DNA from: Desulfonatronum thioautotrophicum
Lineage (GTDB): Bacteria; Desulfobacterota; Desulfovibrionia; Desulfovibrionales; Desulfonatronaceae
NCBI RefSeq assembly: GCF_000934745.1
Contig: NZ_KN882168.1
Location: 258,888-322,887 of the forward strand
Reading direction: 5' to 3'
Length of the DNA: 64,000 nt
In this document: one piece after another, positions 28,157 through 37,353 of the stretch
Layout: every line of letters begins with the position of its first letter
How positions within the stretch are numbered: position 1 is the first letter of the stretch
Program-made: the position numbers and the translations under genes
Notes under the pieces: generated by a model
Seen by the model: the letters and a program-made list of their open reading frames with translations, nothing else
Told to the model about the DNA's origin: nothing
Database searches by the model: none

Positions 28157-29149
28157 ATGAAGGTTTTGATCGTCGATGACGAGAAATTGAGTCGAAAGAC
28201 TCTGGGATTCTTCCTCGAAAAGCTTGGGCATGAAGTGCTCCTGGCGGAAAACGGCAAGCAGGGCTTCCAGCTCTGGCAGGAGCTTTCGCCCCGGATCGTC
28301 CTGACGGACTGGAACATGCCGGTCATGGACGGCGCGGAACTCTGCCGGCGGATCCGGGCCGCCGAGGGCGATGACTATACCTACCTGATCATGATCACCG
28401 CCCGGACGGATTCCAACGACCTGGTCGCCGGATTCGAAGCCGGGGTGGACGACTACCTGACCAAGCCGGTGCGCAAGGATGAACTCGCCGTCCGACTCAA
28501 GGCCGGAGAACGGATTTTCAGCCTCCAGGACAAGGACATGGTCATCTTTGCCCTGGCCAAGCTGGCCGAGACCCGGGACTCCGAAACCGGCTTTCACCTG
28601 GAGCGCATCCAAGGCTACTCCCGCCTCCTGGCCGAAGCTCTGGACCGGGACGTATTTCCAGAGGTCAACCGCCAGTTCATCGAAACCATTCACGCCACCA
28701 GCCCGCTCCACGACGTGGGTAAGGTGGGCATCCCGGACCGGATTCTGCTCAAACCGGATCGACTCAATGATGAGGAATTCGCGATCATCAAGACCCATAC
28801 CACCATTGGCTTTGAAACCCTGCAGAGCGCAATCCAGAAAAATCCCAAGGCAGTCTATCTGCGCATGTCCGCGGAAATCGCCCGCAGCCACCATGAACGC
28901 TGGGACGGCAGCGGATATCCCGACGGCCTGCAAGGTGAGGCAATCCCCTTGGCCGCGCGCATCCTGGCCGTGGCCGATGTCTACGACGCTCTGATTTCCA
29001 AGCGGGTCTACAAGGAGGCCTTCACCCACGAAGCCACGCGGAGCCTCATCCTGGAAGGCCGAGGCTCCCACTTTGATCCGCGAATCGTGGACACGTTTCT
29101 AAGGGTGGAAGACAGTGTACTGGCCGTGGCCCGCAAATACCAGGAATAG
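28157..29149 (+). CDS. Response regulator with HD-GYP c-di-GMP phosphodiesterase domain (RpfG-like)
   Basis: 330 residues. The receiver covers about residues 1-120, with acidic DDE at the start, acceptor Asp in LTDWNMPVMDG and Lys in TKPV. The HD-GYP domain covers about 135-325, with metal ligands in LHDVGKVGIPD, HHERWDGSGYPDG and VADVYDAL. The HD and GYP residues are intact, so c-di-GMP hydrolysis is expected. GAGGAG sits 8 bases upstream of the ATG. It follows the FIST and hybrid-kinase genes on the same strand and is the natural output for that relay. Confidence 0.93.
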   Translation: MKVLIVDDEKLSRKTLGFFLEKLGHEVLLAENGKQGFQLWQELSPRIVLTDWNMPVMDGAELCRRIRAAEGDDYTYLIMITARTDSNDLVAGFEAGVDDYLTKPVRKDELAVRLKAGERIFSLQDKDMVIFALAKLAETRDSETGFHLERIQGYSRLLAEALDRDVFPEVNRQFIETIHATSPLHDVGKVGIPDRILLKPDRLNDEEFAIIKTHTTIGFETLQSAIQKNPKAVYLRMSAEIARSHHERWDGSGYPDGLQGEAIPLAARILAVADVYDALISKRVYKEAFTHEATRSLILEGRGSHFDPRIVDTFLRVEDSVLAVARKYQE

Positions 29150-29167
29150 GCATAATCTTCCCGTTCA

Positions 29168-29584
29168 ATGCCCGACAGCTACCCACGTCCCTTGACCCTT
29201 GCCCTGCTCGTCGGGATCTTCGGTGCGGCCGGGGCCATCAGCCGCTATATTTTGACCATGGCGGCTTTCTGGCTTCTGGGACCGGAATTTCCCTGGGGGA
29301 TCTTCCTGGTGAATGTCCTGGGCTGCTTTCTTTTCGGAGCACTCTGGGCGCTCTCCGAGCACCGCTGCATGATTCCCTTTCCGGCCAGCATGGCCATGCT
29401 GACCGGGTTCGTGGGATCGTTCACCACCTTTTCCAATCTGGTCTTTGAAGCCGAACTCCTGCTGCAGGCAAAACAGTGGGGGGCCTTGGCCCTGTATCTC
29501 CTCGGCCAGAATATACTGGGCTTTGCCGCACTGGCGTTGGGACTGTGGATCGCAGGCGGCCAACAATCACCGGACAAAAGTTGA
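29168..29584 (+). CDS. crcB: Fluoride ion channel CrcB/FluC
   Basis: 138 residues with four hydrophobic helices. Family motifs are GAISRY in helix 1, FPWGIFLVNVLGCF with the conserved Asn, and GFVGSFTTFSN with the phenylalanines that line the fluoride pores. It dimerises in the inner membrane and exports fluoride. The gene begins 19 bases after the HD-GYP regulator, so it is probably co-transcribed, and there is no room for a fluoride riboswitch in front of it. A palindromic MITE-like element begins 81 bases past its stop. Confidence 0.93.
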   Translation: MPDSYPRPLTLALLVGIFGAAGAISRYILTMAAFWLLGPEFPWGIFLVNVLGCFLFGALWALSEHRCMIPFPASMAMLTGFVGSFTTFSNLVFEAELLLQAKQWGALALYLLGQNILGFAALALGLWIAGGQQSPDKS

Positions 29585-29664
29585 GTGCGGCGCAATGCAT
29601 GCAGCCAATGAGACCACCCGTTCCGGACAGGCATCCGCTCCCCTCTAAAGAAAAGCCTGCTTGG

Positions 29665-29803
29665 CAGTCCGTTGAAAAACTCCCAATTGCTGTGTCGCAG
29701 CTCCGGCACTTACTGTTGTCAAAAACGCATTCTCGCATTTCGATACGAGACTCTGCAGTAAGTGCCGGATTGCTCCTTGCACTTGGAATTTTTGAACGGA
29801 CTG
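29665..29803. mobile_element. MITE-like palindromic element (139 bp)
   Basis: The ends are imperfect terminal inverted repeats, CAGTCCGTTGAAAAACTCC at 29665-29683 and its reverse complement with two differences at 29785-29803. Inside, TCCGGCACTTACTG (29702-29715) is perfectly complementary to 29756-29769, so the whole element can fold into a long hairpin with a loop of about 40 bases. There is no coding capacity. No clear target duplication can be seen. It occupies the gap between convergent crcB and pepA and could also act as their terminator. The terminal sequence resembles ends of transposons in related bacteria, but the parent element is not in this window. Confidence 0.7.
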
Positions 29804-29829
29804 GGGCTGAGGACTTTTTCAACATTCTG

Positions 29830-31368
29830 TTAGTCCTTTTCCGGCCACTCCTTTACAAGTTCCACGAGCGTGCGCACCCCAAAGCCGGTGCCGCCGGAAA
29901 TGCCGTGATCCCCCTTTTTTTTGGCAAAGGCCGGACCGGCGATATCCAGATGCACCCAAGGTGTTTTTTCCGGAACGAAACGCTGCAGAAACAGAGCTGC
30001 GTGGATGGCCCCACCCTCACGGGCCCCAACATTTTTCAGGTCCGCCACCTCGCTCTTCAGCTCGTCCTTGTAGTCGGCCCATAGCGGCATGGGCCAGGCC
30101 GGTTCGCCCACCCGCTCCCCGACGCGTCGGACCAGATCAGCCAAAGCCGCCGGCTCCGCAAAGACGCCGGCAATGCGCGGCCCCAGGGAGACGACCATCG
30201 CACCGGTCAAGGTCGCCACGTCGATGATGCCCATCGGCGTGTACTGCTTGCTGTAGGCCAGGGCGTCGCAAAGCAGCAATCGTCCCTCGGCGTCGGTATT
30301 GATGATTTCCACGGTCTTGCCGGAGAAACTCGTGACCACGTCGCCAGGTTTGATGGCCAGGGAACCGGGAGTGTTTTCGGTGCAGGGGATAATCCCCACC
30401 ACCCGTCGCTGTCCCTGCCGACCTCCACCCAGTCGCCCATACGCCTCGAAAAAGCCCAGCACGGCCGCGGCCCCGCCCATGTCGCCTTTCATCTCCTCCA
30501 TGCCCTGGCTGGGCTTCAGGGAAATGCCCCCGGTATCAAAGCTGATTCCTTTGCCGATCAGCACCAAGGGAGCATGGCTGCCTTCAACGGTCTGGTCCAA
30601 GGCTCTGTCAGGATGCGTATCCAGAACGATCAGCCGGGCCTGTTCCGGATTGGACTGGAAGACCGCGGCATAAGCCCCCATACCCAGCTCCCTGATCTGC
30701 TCCGCAGCCAGGATATCGGCACGGAAACCATGTCGCGTGGCCATTTCCCGAGCTGTTTCCGCCAGGTACTCCGGAGTGGCCAGGTTGGCGGGCATATTCA
30801 CCAGATCACGGGCCAGGTGCAGGCCTTGGCCCACTGCCACGGCTTCGTCCAGTCTGCTCCCCAAGGCTGTGTCGACAGGCTTCTTGTCCTGCAGCAGAGA
30901 CAACCGGGTCGGGGTCTTTTTCCGTTCTTCCTGTTCCGTTTTCAGTCGATCAAAGCGGTAGACGGCGGTCATGGCCGCGGAAACCGACTCTTCGGCGGCC
31001 ACGGTGATATCCAATCCGGTGTCTTGCAACGTCGCCGTATTCAATCCAAGCTCGACCATCTCCAGGTCCATGGCGCAGCCCACGGCAGAGGCCACTGCCT
31101 GACGCAGTTCCCGCACTCCAAAGCACGCTCGACGGCCCAAACCGGCCAGAATCAAAACCGGACCGCTGACCCCGGCTGGTGGATAAAAATAGCGCACGGA
31201 TTTCGCGCTTCCAGAAAACTTGGTCACCGCAGAGTTACCGGCCAGCCAGCCACCCTCACCAGCCAACCAGGCTTGCAGCCCGGGCAAAAGGCGGTCCTCT
31301 TTCTCAAACCCAAAAAAAATCAGGGCATCCCCATTATATTCCTCTTGAATGCGCAATGCTGTTTCCAT
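29830..31368 (-). CDS. pepA: Leucyl aminopeptidase (cytosol aminopeptidase, M17)
   Basis: About 512 residues. A hexameric dinuclear-metal exopeptidase removing N-terminal residues from peptides. The C-terminal catalytic domain shows LIGKGISFDTGGISLKP (metal Lys/Asp), MKGDMGGAAA, and the M17 signature NTDAEGRLLL. The N-terminal 190 residues form the usual macro-like domain. The start is the ATG at 31368, with GGGAGG ending 4 bases upstream; an in-frame codon at 31404 lacks this. It converges with crcB across the MITE-like element. Hexamer array B lies 119-189 bases upstream of its start. Confidence 0.94.
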   Translation of the reverse strand: METALRIQEEYNGDALIFFGFEKEDRLLPGLQAWLAGEGGWLAGNSAVTKFSGSAKSVRYFYPPAGVSGPVLILAGLGRRACFGVRELRQAVASAVGCAMDLEMVELGLNTATLQDTGLDITVAAEESVSAAMTAVYRFDRLKTEQEERKKTPTRLSLLQDKKPVDTALGSRLDEAVAVGQGLHLARDLVNMPANLATPEYLAETAREMATRHGFRADILAAEQIRELGMGAYAAVFQSNPEQARLIVLDTHPDRALDQTVEGSHAPLVLIGKGISFDTGGISLKPSQGMEEMKGDMGGAAAVLGFFEAYGRLGGGRQGQRRVVGIIPCTENTPGSLAIKPGDVVTSFSGKTVEIINTDAEGRLLLCDALAYSKQYTPMGIIDVATLTGAMVVSLGPRIAGVFAEPAALADLVRRVGERVGEPAWPMPLWADYKDELKSEVADLKNVGAREGGAIHAALFLQRFVPEKTPWVHLDIAGPAFAKKKGDHGISGGTGFGVRTLVELVKEWPEKD

Positions 31369-31486
31369 TGTTCCTCCCAAAGATGCGGTCGTAAAAAAAC
31401 ACAATCAAGTATCGTGATCCGTGCACTCCGTCCAGCTATTGAGGTATCATTGGCAGAGCGGATTTTCTCGAATCACGGATACTCCG

Positions 31487-31557
31487 GATCGAAATCGAAA
31501 TCGAAATCGGTATCGGCATCGAAATCCAAAATTTGTCAGAAATCAATACCGATTTCG
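31487..31557. repeat. Hexanucleotide array (CGAAAT / CGGTAT), locus B
   Basis: GATCGAAATCGAAATCGAAA passes into GGTATCGG and GCATCGAAATCC, then after a short spacer ATACCGATTTCG (to 31557) inverts the CGAAATCGGTAT part, allowing a stem. It lies upstream of pepA in a gene-free stretch (31369-32032). Composition and unit size match arrays A (16332-16432) and C (59372-59439). The rest of the stretch, about 31560-32030, shows no supported gene; short reverse frames there lack coding features. Confidence 0.85.
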
Positions 31558-32032
31558 AAGTTTGCAGATCCACCCGGGAACACTTTTTGGACACATTGCA
31601 ATCTCCAATCCTGAAAAGGTCATTTTTTTACAAAGAACAAATTCGCCCTGATATCCTTGACCTCAAGTATAGTGGCCACCCAGTAGTACCTGGAGCGCAG
31701 ACTTGGACAACCACAAAAAACGTCGTTTCTGCGGATAAAAGGATGCGCTCTGTTGTCCCGTAAGCAAGAATATCGCCAGAATAACGCTGAACGTGCCCCG
31801 AAAAAGTCCGGTATATCCGCAAATATCGCCATTGCGGAGATGCCGTGGTCGAGCTACCAAGAGACTGGACTGCCTCTAAGACTGCCTCTGTGAATTCTGT
31901 TGCTCACCCCCTGGCTGCGTGCCCGGATCGAGCATAAAAGCACGCTATCAAGACACACCCTCAGTCACAGCCCCAGACACACCTGATGCTCTTGATGAGC
32001 ACCTGTACCGAGCGATTTTCCTGGAGATACCC

Positions 32033-32734
32033 ATGCGCTACACCCTGCCCATCATTTTCATCCTGGCCTTGTTGAACATGCACCTGCTCCTCAAATCGAA
32101 CGAGCCTGTGGTGACGTCCCCTACCCTGCTGACCAAGGAATATCGCTTCTGCATGAAGAAGGATCTCGAGCTGCTCAAGGCCCAGGATGAAATCCACATT
32201 CTGAAAATGATCCTCCGCGGCTACCGGGAGTCCAGGATAAGCGTCCGTGAAGAGACCTCGTACAAAACAGCAAGCCTGGCCACTGAACTTGCCACGGTGC
32301 TGAATGAAAACCGAACACTCAGACAAATGGTCGATACATACCGCGACGCAAACACCCACCGGCTCCGTCTCACCGCGTACACGGCTCGTCCGGAGGAATG
32401 CAACGACGACATTGAAAATACCGCGATCATGCAGTCCCCGGTTCCCGGCTGGACCGTAGCCGTTTCCCGAGACCTGAAGGGTTGGCTGGGGAAACGGGTT
32501 TACATCGAAGGATTTGGTGTCCGGCTGGTCAACGATCTCATGAATGCCCGCTACGCCAATGCCATAGATGTCCTGGTACCGGACGTACCCACCGCCAAAA
32601 AAATCGGTGTTCGGCGAAACATTCTGGTTACCCTTGTGGAGCCCCTGGCTACTGACGAAGCAAACCTCAGCAATGAGCTCGTTGTGATGCTTGCAAAGCA
32701 ATCATCACAAACCGAGGCTGATGGGCAACGTTAA
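32033..32734 (+). CDS. Membrane-anchored 3D-domain (double-psi barrel) cell-wall protein
   Basis: About 233 residues. One N-terminal hydrophobic segment (residues 3-21) acts as signal or anchor, a helical segment of about 90 residues follows, and the C-terminal 3D domain begins at LRLTAYTARPEECNDD. The domain keeps the invariant aspartates in the pattern SRDLKGWLG, VYIEGFGVRLVNDLMN and NAIDVLVPD. In other proteins this double-psi barrel is the catalytic domain of lytic transglycosylases (MltA, Rpf-like), so a role in peptidoglycan turnover is likely. The ATG at 32033 follows GGAG at 7 bases; the frame stays open further upstream but without signals. Confidence 0.83.
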   Translation: MRYTLPIIFILALLNMHLLLKSNEPVVTSPTLLTKEYRFCMKKDLELLKAQDEIHILKMILRGYRESRISVREETSYKTASLATELATVLNENRTLRQMVDTYRDANTHRLRLTAYTARPEECNDDIENTAIMQSPVPGWTVAVSRDLKGWLGKRVYIEGFGVRLVNDLMNARYANAIDVLVPDVPTAKKIGVRRNILVTLVEPLATDEANLSNELVVMLAKQSSQTEADGQR

Positions 32735-32780
32735 GGGTAGTACGGCCACGCCTTTTTTGAAGTTTTGCCCAAAAAAAAAC

Positions 32781-32812
32781 TTGACTTTTTTTTCAAGTGC
32801 GAGCAAAGAACT
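32781..32812 (+). promoter_or_regulatory. Possible promoter for tRNA-Val
   Basis: TTGACT at 32781-32786 matches the -35 consensus in five of six positions and lies in a CTTGA...TCAAG dyad. The -10 region about 17 bases on (around 32804-32810) is a poor match. The tRNA begins about 24 bases further down. Offered only as a candidate. Confidence 0.3.
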
Positions 32813-32833
32813 CTCTTTGCCGTAAGTATCAAT

Positions 32834-32908
32834 AGGCGCGTAGCTCAGGGGGAGAGCACTTGCTTGACACGCAAGGGGTCAGGAGTTCAAATCTCCTCGT
32901 GCCTACCA
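32834..32908 (+). tRNA. tRNA-Val (GAC anticodon)
   Basis: 75 bases. Acceptor stem AGGCGCG pairs with CGTGCCT (one G-T pair), the D stem begins GCTC, the anticodon stem CTTGC/GCAAG encloses the loop TTGACAC with anticodon GAC, the T stem is AGGAG/CTCCT with TTCAAAT, and the 3' CCA is encoded. GAC reads GUC and GUU valine codons. Confidence 0.96.
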
Positions 32909-32918
32909 TCAAGCATCC

Positions 32919-32951
32919 AAGCAGGGAGGCCCAGGCCTCCCTGCTTTATTT
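32919..32951 (+). terminator. Rho-independent terminator after tRNA-Val
   Basis: AAGCAGGGAGG pairs perfectly with CCTCCCTGCTT around a short CCCAGG top, and TTATTT follows. It lies ten bases after the tRNA and separates it from the thrS operon. Confidence 0.9.
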
Positions 32952-33073
32952 GAAGACCATCCGAAAACAGCACGGCACATGATCGGGCCCCCCTGCCTGA
33001 GACAAAATCATGCACTGTCACGTTGAGGATGTTCGCGTTCCGGGAGAATCATCCCGGGCAAGGAGTTTCGGGA

Positions 33074-35011
33074 GTGTATATCGAAATAGGCGACCAGCAG
33101 CTGGAGGTCGGCGAAGGCGAAAACTGCGGCCAGATTTTATCCCGCGCTTTGAGCAAAAAGAAGCTGAAAACCGCAGTCGGGTGTCGCTGTGCCACGGCTC
33201 TGCTCGACGTGCATACTCCCATCGACCCCACCCAATGCACACGCCTCGAAGCCGTGGACATGAGCAGTCCCGAAGGACTGGCCATGATCCGACACAGCGC
33301 CGCCCACATCATGGCCGAAGCGGTCCAGCGTCTGTTTCCCACAGCCAAGGTGACCATCGGTCCGGACATTGAAAGCGGCTTCTACTACGATTTCGATTTT
33401 GAACGGCCCTTCACTCCCCAGGACCTGGAAGCCATTGAGGCCGAAATGGCCAAAAGCGTGGCCGAAGACCAGCCCTTTCACCGCCGGAACATTGCCAAGA
33501 AGGAAGCCCATTCCCTCTTCGAGAGCATGGGTGAGACCTATAAACTGGAAATCCTGAACGCACTGGAGGACGGAACCGTGTCTCTTTACGAGCACGGGGG
33601 GTTCACGGATCTCTGCCGCGGACCGCACGTTCCGTCCACGGGATACATCAAGGCCTTCAAGCTGACGTCCGTGGCCGGAGCCTACTGGCGCGGCGACGAG
33701 TCCAGGCCGATGCTTCAACGAATCTACGGCACTGCCTTTGCCTCGCAAAAGGATCTGCAAAAGTATCTGCTCCGCCTGGAAGAAGCCAAAAAGCGCGACC
33801 ACCGCAAGCTGGGCGTCCAGCTGGACCTGTTCAGCTTCTGTGAAGAGGCCGGGCCGGGCATGCCGATTTTCCACCCCAAAGGCGCCATGTTGCGCTTTCT
33901 CTTGGAACATTTCGAACGTAGGGAACACCTGCGTCGGGGCTATCAGCTGGTCCAGGGACCGCAAATGCTGCGCCGCGAACTCTGGGAACGCTCCGGGCAC
34001 TATGACAACTACCGTGAGAATATGTACTTCACGGAGATCGACGAACAGGCCTACGGCGTCAAACCCATGAACTGCCTGGCCCATATGCTGATCTACAAAT
34101 CCCAGGTCCGCAGCTATCGGGATCTTCCCTTGCGTTTCTTCGAGCTGGGCACGGTCCAACGGCATGAGAAGTCCGGAGTGCTTCACGGCCTACTGCGGGT
34201 TCGCCAGTTCACCCAGGACGACGCCCACATCCTCTGCCGTCCGGATCAGCTTCAGGATGAAATCATCGCCATTCTGCACCTGGTCCAGGACGTGATGAGC
34301 CTCTTTGGCTTCGAGTACGAAGTGGCTCTAAGCACCCGGCCGGACAAGTCCATTGGCGCTGATGCAGACTGGGAACGGGCCACCACCGCACTGACCAACG
34401 CTTTGGAAACCCTGGGACTGGAATATGCCGTCAACCCTGGCGACGGAGCCTTTTACGGACCAAAGATTGACATCAAGCTCAAGGATGCCCTAGATCGCCG
34501 CTGGCAGTGTTCCACTATCCAGTGCGACTTCACCCTGCCGGAACGCTTCGATCTGTACTACACCGGCCAGGACGGAAATCGACATCGACCGGTTATGCTT
34601 CACCGGGTGATCCTGGGAGCCTTGGAACGTTTTCTGGGAATTCTCATCGAGCACTATGCCGGGGCGTTTCCGGTTTGGCTGGCCCCGGTGCAGGCCAGGG
34701 TACTTACGGTCACCGACGCGCAGAACCCATGGGCCGAAGACTGCGTCCGGCATCTGCAGGCTGAGGGATTTCGCGTGGAAACCGATCTGCGCAACGAAAA
34801 ACTGGGATACAAGGTGCGTGAAGCCCAGTTGCAGAAAATTCCGTTCATGCTCGTCATCGGCGAACGGGAAGCCCAATCCCAGGCCGTGAACGTTCGCACC
34901 AGAACAGGCGAAAATCGCGGCGAACAGTCTCTGGACCAGGTCACGGCGATGATCCGGGACGAGTGTATCGAACCTTTCAAACGCGGAGGAATGCCCTATT
35001 ACCTCGGTTAA
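33074..35011 (+). CDS. thrS: Threonyl-tRNA synthetase
   Basis: About 645 residues, close to the usual 640. It charges tRNA-Thr and edits mis-charged serine. Domains in order: TGS (1-60), the editing domain with HSAAH and CRGPH metal/catalytic residues (about 65-225), the class II core with zinc ligands around [33 protein letters not shown] and [13 protein letters not shown], and the anticodon-binding domain (about 545-645). The GTG at 33074 is chosen because AAGGAG lies 8 bases upstream; TTG 33023 and ATG 33029 in frame lack a site. A CCGGGA/TCCCGG hairpin just before the ribosome-binding site could affect translation. It heads the thrS-infC-rpmI-rplT-pheST cluster. Confidence 0.95.
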   Translation: MYIEIGDQQLEVGEGENCGQILSRALSKKKLKTAVGCRCATALLDVHTPIDPTQCTRLEAVDMSSPEGLAMIRHSAAHIMAEAVQRLFPTAKVTIGPDIESGFYYDFDFERPFTPQDLEAIEAEMAKSVAEDQPFHRRNIAKKEAHSLFESMGETYKLEILNALEDGTVSLYEHGGFTDLCRGPHVPSTGYIKAFKLTSVAGAYWRGDESRPMLQRIYGTAFASQKDLQKYLLRLEEAKKRDHRKLGVQLDLFSFCEEAGPGMPIFHPKGAMLRFLLEHFERREHLRRGYQLVQGPQMLRRELWERSGHYDNYRENMYFTEIDEQAYGVKPMNCLAHMLIYKSQVRSYRDLPLRFFELGTVQRHEKSGVLHGLLRVRQFTQDDAHILCRPDQLQDEIIAILHLVQDVMSLFGFEYEVALSTRPDKSIGADADWERATTALTNALETLGLEYAVNPGDGAFYGPKIDIKLKDALDRRWQCSTIQCDFTLPERFDLYYTGQDGNRHRPVMLHRVILGALERFLGILIEHYAGAFPVWLAPVQARVLTVTDAQNPWAEDCVRHLQAEGFRVETDLRNEKLGYKVREAQLQKIPFMLVIGEREAQSQAVNVRTRTGENRGEQSLDQVTAMIRDECIEPFKRGGMPYYLG

Positions 35012-35522
35012 ACGGACCCGCTGCAACAAGCAGATCCGGGCTCAAGAAGTTCGCGTCATTGGCGACGACGGCAAGCAAGTGGGAATTTTACCCCTTGCCG
35101 AGGCGCTTGCGTATGCGGAAAATTTGGGAGTGGACTTGGTGGAGGTGTCTCCGGACGCCAACCCGCCGGTCTGTCGGGTCATGGACTTTGGGAAGTACAA
35201 GTACGAACTGCAGAAAAAGCAGCAGGAAGGCCGCAAGAAGCAGACCCTGGTCCAGCTCAAGGAAATCAAATTTCGCCCCAAGACCGACGATCACGACTTT
35301 GAAACCAAGCTGAAGCACATCCGTCGCTTCCTGGAAGCAGGGGACAAATGCAAGGTGACCGTGGCCTTTCGCGGGCGGGAAATGATGCACCGCGACCGGG
35401 GGGAAATGGTCCTGAGACGGGTACTGGAAGAACTGGGCGACGATGCCAAGGTCGACCAGCATCCTTCCATGGAAGGGCGCACCATGAACATGGTGCTCAG
35501 CGCCGTGGAAAAGAAAAAATAG
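34998..35522 (+). CDS. infC: Translation initiation factor IF-3, apparent AUU start
   Basis: About 174 residues. IF-3 keeps 30S subunits free and proofreads the initiator tRNA. The conserved N-terminal segment ([21 protein letters not shown]) lies upstream of any in-frame ATG, GTG or TTG. The only sensible start is ATT at 34998-35000, preceded by GGAGG at 8 bases. infC of E. coli also uses AUU, which makes its synthesis sensitive to IF-3 itself. The gene overlaps the thrS end by 14 bases; the ATG at 34991 is in the thrS frame. The C-terminal domain ([18 protein letters not shown]) is standard. A start at GTG 35079 would delete part of the N domain. Confidence 0.93.
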   Translation: MTSVKRTRCNKQIRAQEVRVIGDDGKQVGILPLAEALAYAENLGVDLVEVSPDANPPVCRVMDFGKYKYELQKKQQEGRKKQTLVQLKEIKFRPKTDDHDFETKLKHIRRFLEAGDKCKVTVAFRGREMMHRDRGEMVLRRVLEELGDDAKVDQHPSMEGRTMNMVLSAVEKKK

Positions 35523-35523
35523 G

Positions 35524-35593
35524 GCGGTCTTCGCCGCCACATCCCCGGTAATTCAGAGTATGGCACGTGACGAATCGTCCTGACGGACGATTC
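35524..35593 (+). promoter_or_regulatory. Structured leader between infC and rpmI
   Basis: GGCGG/CCGCC with a small loop at 35524-35537, then a perfect nine-base stem GAATCGTCC / GGACGATTC with TGAC loop at 35572-35593. Neither is followed by a T run. L20 controls rpmI-rplT by binding leader RNA in E. coli, so these hairpins are candidate control structures, but the resemblance is positional only. Confidence 0.4.
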
Positions 35594-35634
35594 CCGCTAC
35601 CATATGACCATCAGTTCGAATCAGGAGAATACTC

Positions 35635-35835
35635 ATGACCAAGATGAAGACACGAAAAAGCGCCGCCAAGCGGTTCAAATTGACCGGCTCCGGCAAGATC
35701 AAACGTCGCAAGGCGTTTATGCGTCACATATTGACCAAGAAAAGCCCGAAACGGAAACGCCAATTGGGGAAGGACACCATCCTCGCGCCGGCCAATGTCA
35801 AGGCTGTGCGGAAGATGATCCCCTTTGCCAAGTAA
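35635..35835 (+). CDS. rpmI: 50S ribosomal protein L35
   Basis: 66 residues, very basic, with the family opening [20 protein letters not shown] and the central [21 protein letters not shown] lies 8 bases before the ATG. It sits between infC and rplT as in most bacteria, 112 bases after infC. Confidence 0.97.
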   Translation: MTKMKTRKSAAKRFKLTGSGKIKRRKAFMRHILTKKSPKRKRQLGKDTILAPANVKAVRKMIPFAK

Positions 35836-35932
35836 CACCGGGTTGAACCGCTCTGTTTGACGCTTCGTTCCGTTTGAACCGGACAAGCGCTTTCCCCCAT
35901 CAACCAAGGAATCTCCGAAGGAGGTTGAATCC

Positions 35933-36286
35933 ATGCGTGTAAAACGCGGCTTGGCGGCCCACCGCCGGCACAAAAAATATCTGGATATGGCCAAGGGTTA
36001 TCGCGGAGCCCGAAGCAGACTGTACCGCACCGCACGTGTCACTGTGGAACGCGCCCTGGCGTACGCCTACCGCGACCGCAAGGTTCGCAAACGTGAATTT
36101 CGCGCCCTGTGGATCATGCGCATCAATGCCGCGGCTCGGGTTCACGGACTGTCCTACAGCAAATTCATGCACGGCCTCTCTCTGGCCGGCATCGGCTTGA
36201 ACCGCAAGGTCCTGGCTGACTTGGCTGTTCGCGAAAAGGATCACTTCGCGCAACTAGCCGGAATGGCCAAAGCCAAGCTGGCCTGA
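35933..36286 (+). CDS. rplT: 50S ribosomal protein L20
   Basis: 117 residues. The typical N-terminus [22 protein letters not shown] is followed by [15 protein letters not shown] and [17 protein letters not shown]20 is needed early in 50S assembly and usually represses its own operon. GAAGGAGG precedes the ATG. pheS begins 3 bases after the stop. Confidence 0.97.
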   Translation: MRVKRGLAAHRRHKKYLDMAKGYRGARSRLYRTARVTVERALAYAYRDRKVRKREFRALWIMRINAAARVHGLSYSKFMHGLSLAGIGLNRKVLADLAVREKDHFAQLAGMAKAKLA

Positions 36287-36288
36287 TC

Positions 36289-37353
36289 ATGACCGCAGCG
36301 CATCCGGCGGGCTCCGGCACGCTGGCCGAACAGTTGGACGAACTGGGCCAGGCTCTGGAGCAAGGCTTGGCCTCAGCCCATACCGCCGCGGAAGTTGAAG
36401 CCATTCGAGTGGCCTATCTTGGCCGTAAAGGCCTCTTGGCCGGGCTGATGAGCAGCTTGGCCAAGACGCCGCCGGAACAACGCCCCGCGTTGGGACAGAA
36501 AGCCAATCAGGTCAAGGCCCTGCTCCAGGAACAGATGGAGACCCGCTTGCGGGAATTGGAACGGCGCAAGGAGCACGAACTCCTTGCCCGTTTTGATCCG
36601 TCCCTGCCTGGGCGTACACAATGGTTGGGCAGCCTGCACCCGGTCACCCTGGTCACCGAGGAAATCTGTCAAGCCTTCGTCGCCCTTGGGTTCGAGGTGG
36701 TGGAGGGGCCTGAGTTGGAGACGGATTTCTATAATTTCGAAGCCCTGAACCTGCCTCCGGACCATCCCGCGCGGGACATGCAAGACACCTTTTATATCGG
36801 GGAATCCACCCTGCTGCGCACGCACACCTCACCCTTGCAGGTGCGCACCATGGAGCGCATGGCCCCTCCGGTGGCCGCTATTGCACCGGGCAAGGTCTAT
36901 CGTCGGGACTCGGACCTGACCCACACCCCGATGTTCCATCAGATCGAGGGCTTTCTCGTGGACACGGACGTCAGCATGGCCGACCTGCGCGGCACCTTGA
37001 CCGCCTTTGTCCACAAGATTTTCGGCCCGGACACCATCGTCCGCTTCCGCCCCAGTTTTTTTCCTTTCACCGAACCCAGCGCCGAAGTGGATATTTCCTG
37101 CATGCTCTGCGGCGGCCGGGGGACCTGCGCCGGAAAGAGCTGCCGGGTCTGCAAGCAGACCGGCTGGCTGGAAATCCTGGGATGCGGAATGATTGACCCA
37201 GCGGTCTTTGCGGCTGTTGGGTATGATCCGGAAGTCTATACCGGCTTTGCCTTTGGCCTGGGAGTGGAGCGGGTGGCCATGCTCAAATACGGTATCGGTG
37301 ATCTGCGCATGTTCTTCGAGAACGATATCCGATTCGTCTCCCAATTTGGCTGA
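36289..37353 (+). CDS. pheS: Phenylalanyl-tRNA synthetase alpha subunit
   Basis: 354 residues. An N-terminal coiled coil (about 1-100) for tRNA binding is followed by the class II core: [44 protein letters not shown] (motif 2) and [15 protein letters not shown] (motif 3). An added Cys cluster, CMLC, then CRVC, inside the core before [11 protein letters not shown] probably binds zinc and is found in many PheS proteins outside the enterobacteria. It forms a heterotetramer with PheT. The gene begins directly after rplT and has no strong ribosome-binding site of its own, suggesting coupling. Confidence 0.96.
   Translation: MTAAHPAGSGTLAEQLDELGQALEQGLASAHTAAEVEAIRVAYLGRKGLLAGLMSSLAKTPPEQRPALGQKANQVKALLQEQMETRLRELERRKEHELLARFDPSLPGRTQWLGSLHPVTLVTEEICQAFVALGFEVVEGPELETDFYNFEALNLPPDHPARDMQDTFYIGESTLLRTHTSPLQVRTMERMAPPVAAIAPGKVYRRDSDLTHTPMFHQIEGFLVDTDVSMADLRGTLTAFVHKIFGPDTIVRFRPSFFPFTEPSAEVDISCMLCGGRGTCAGKSCRVCKQTGWLEILGCGMIDPAVFAAVGYDPEVYTGFAFGLGVERVAMLKYGIGDLRMFFENDIRFVSQFG

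Noticed and set aside
29150-29167. Fluoride riboswitch in front of crcB
   Set aside because: Only 18 bases separate crcB from the upstream gene, which is too short for the aptamer.
31620-31832. Possible 70-residue reverse-strand gene upstream of the 3D-domain protein
   Set aside because: No ribosome-binding site, no GC bias at third positions and no recognisable motif.
33023-33073. thrS start at TTG 33023 or ATG 33029
   Set aside because: No ribosome-binding site; the added residues do not fit the TGS domain, while GTG 33074 has AAGGAG at 8 bases.
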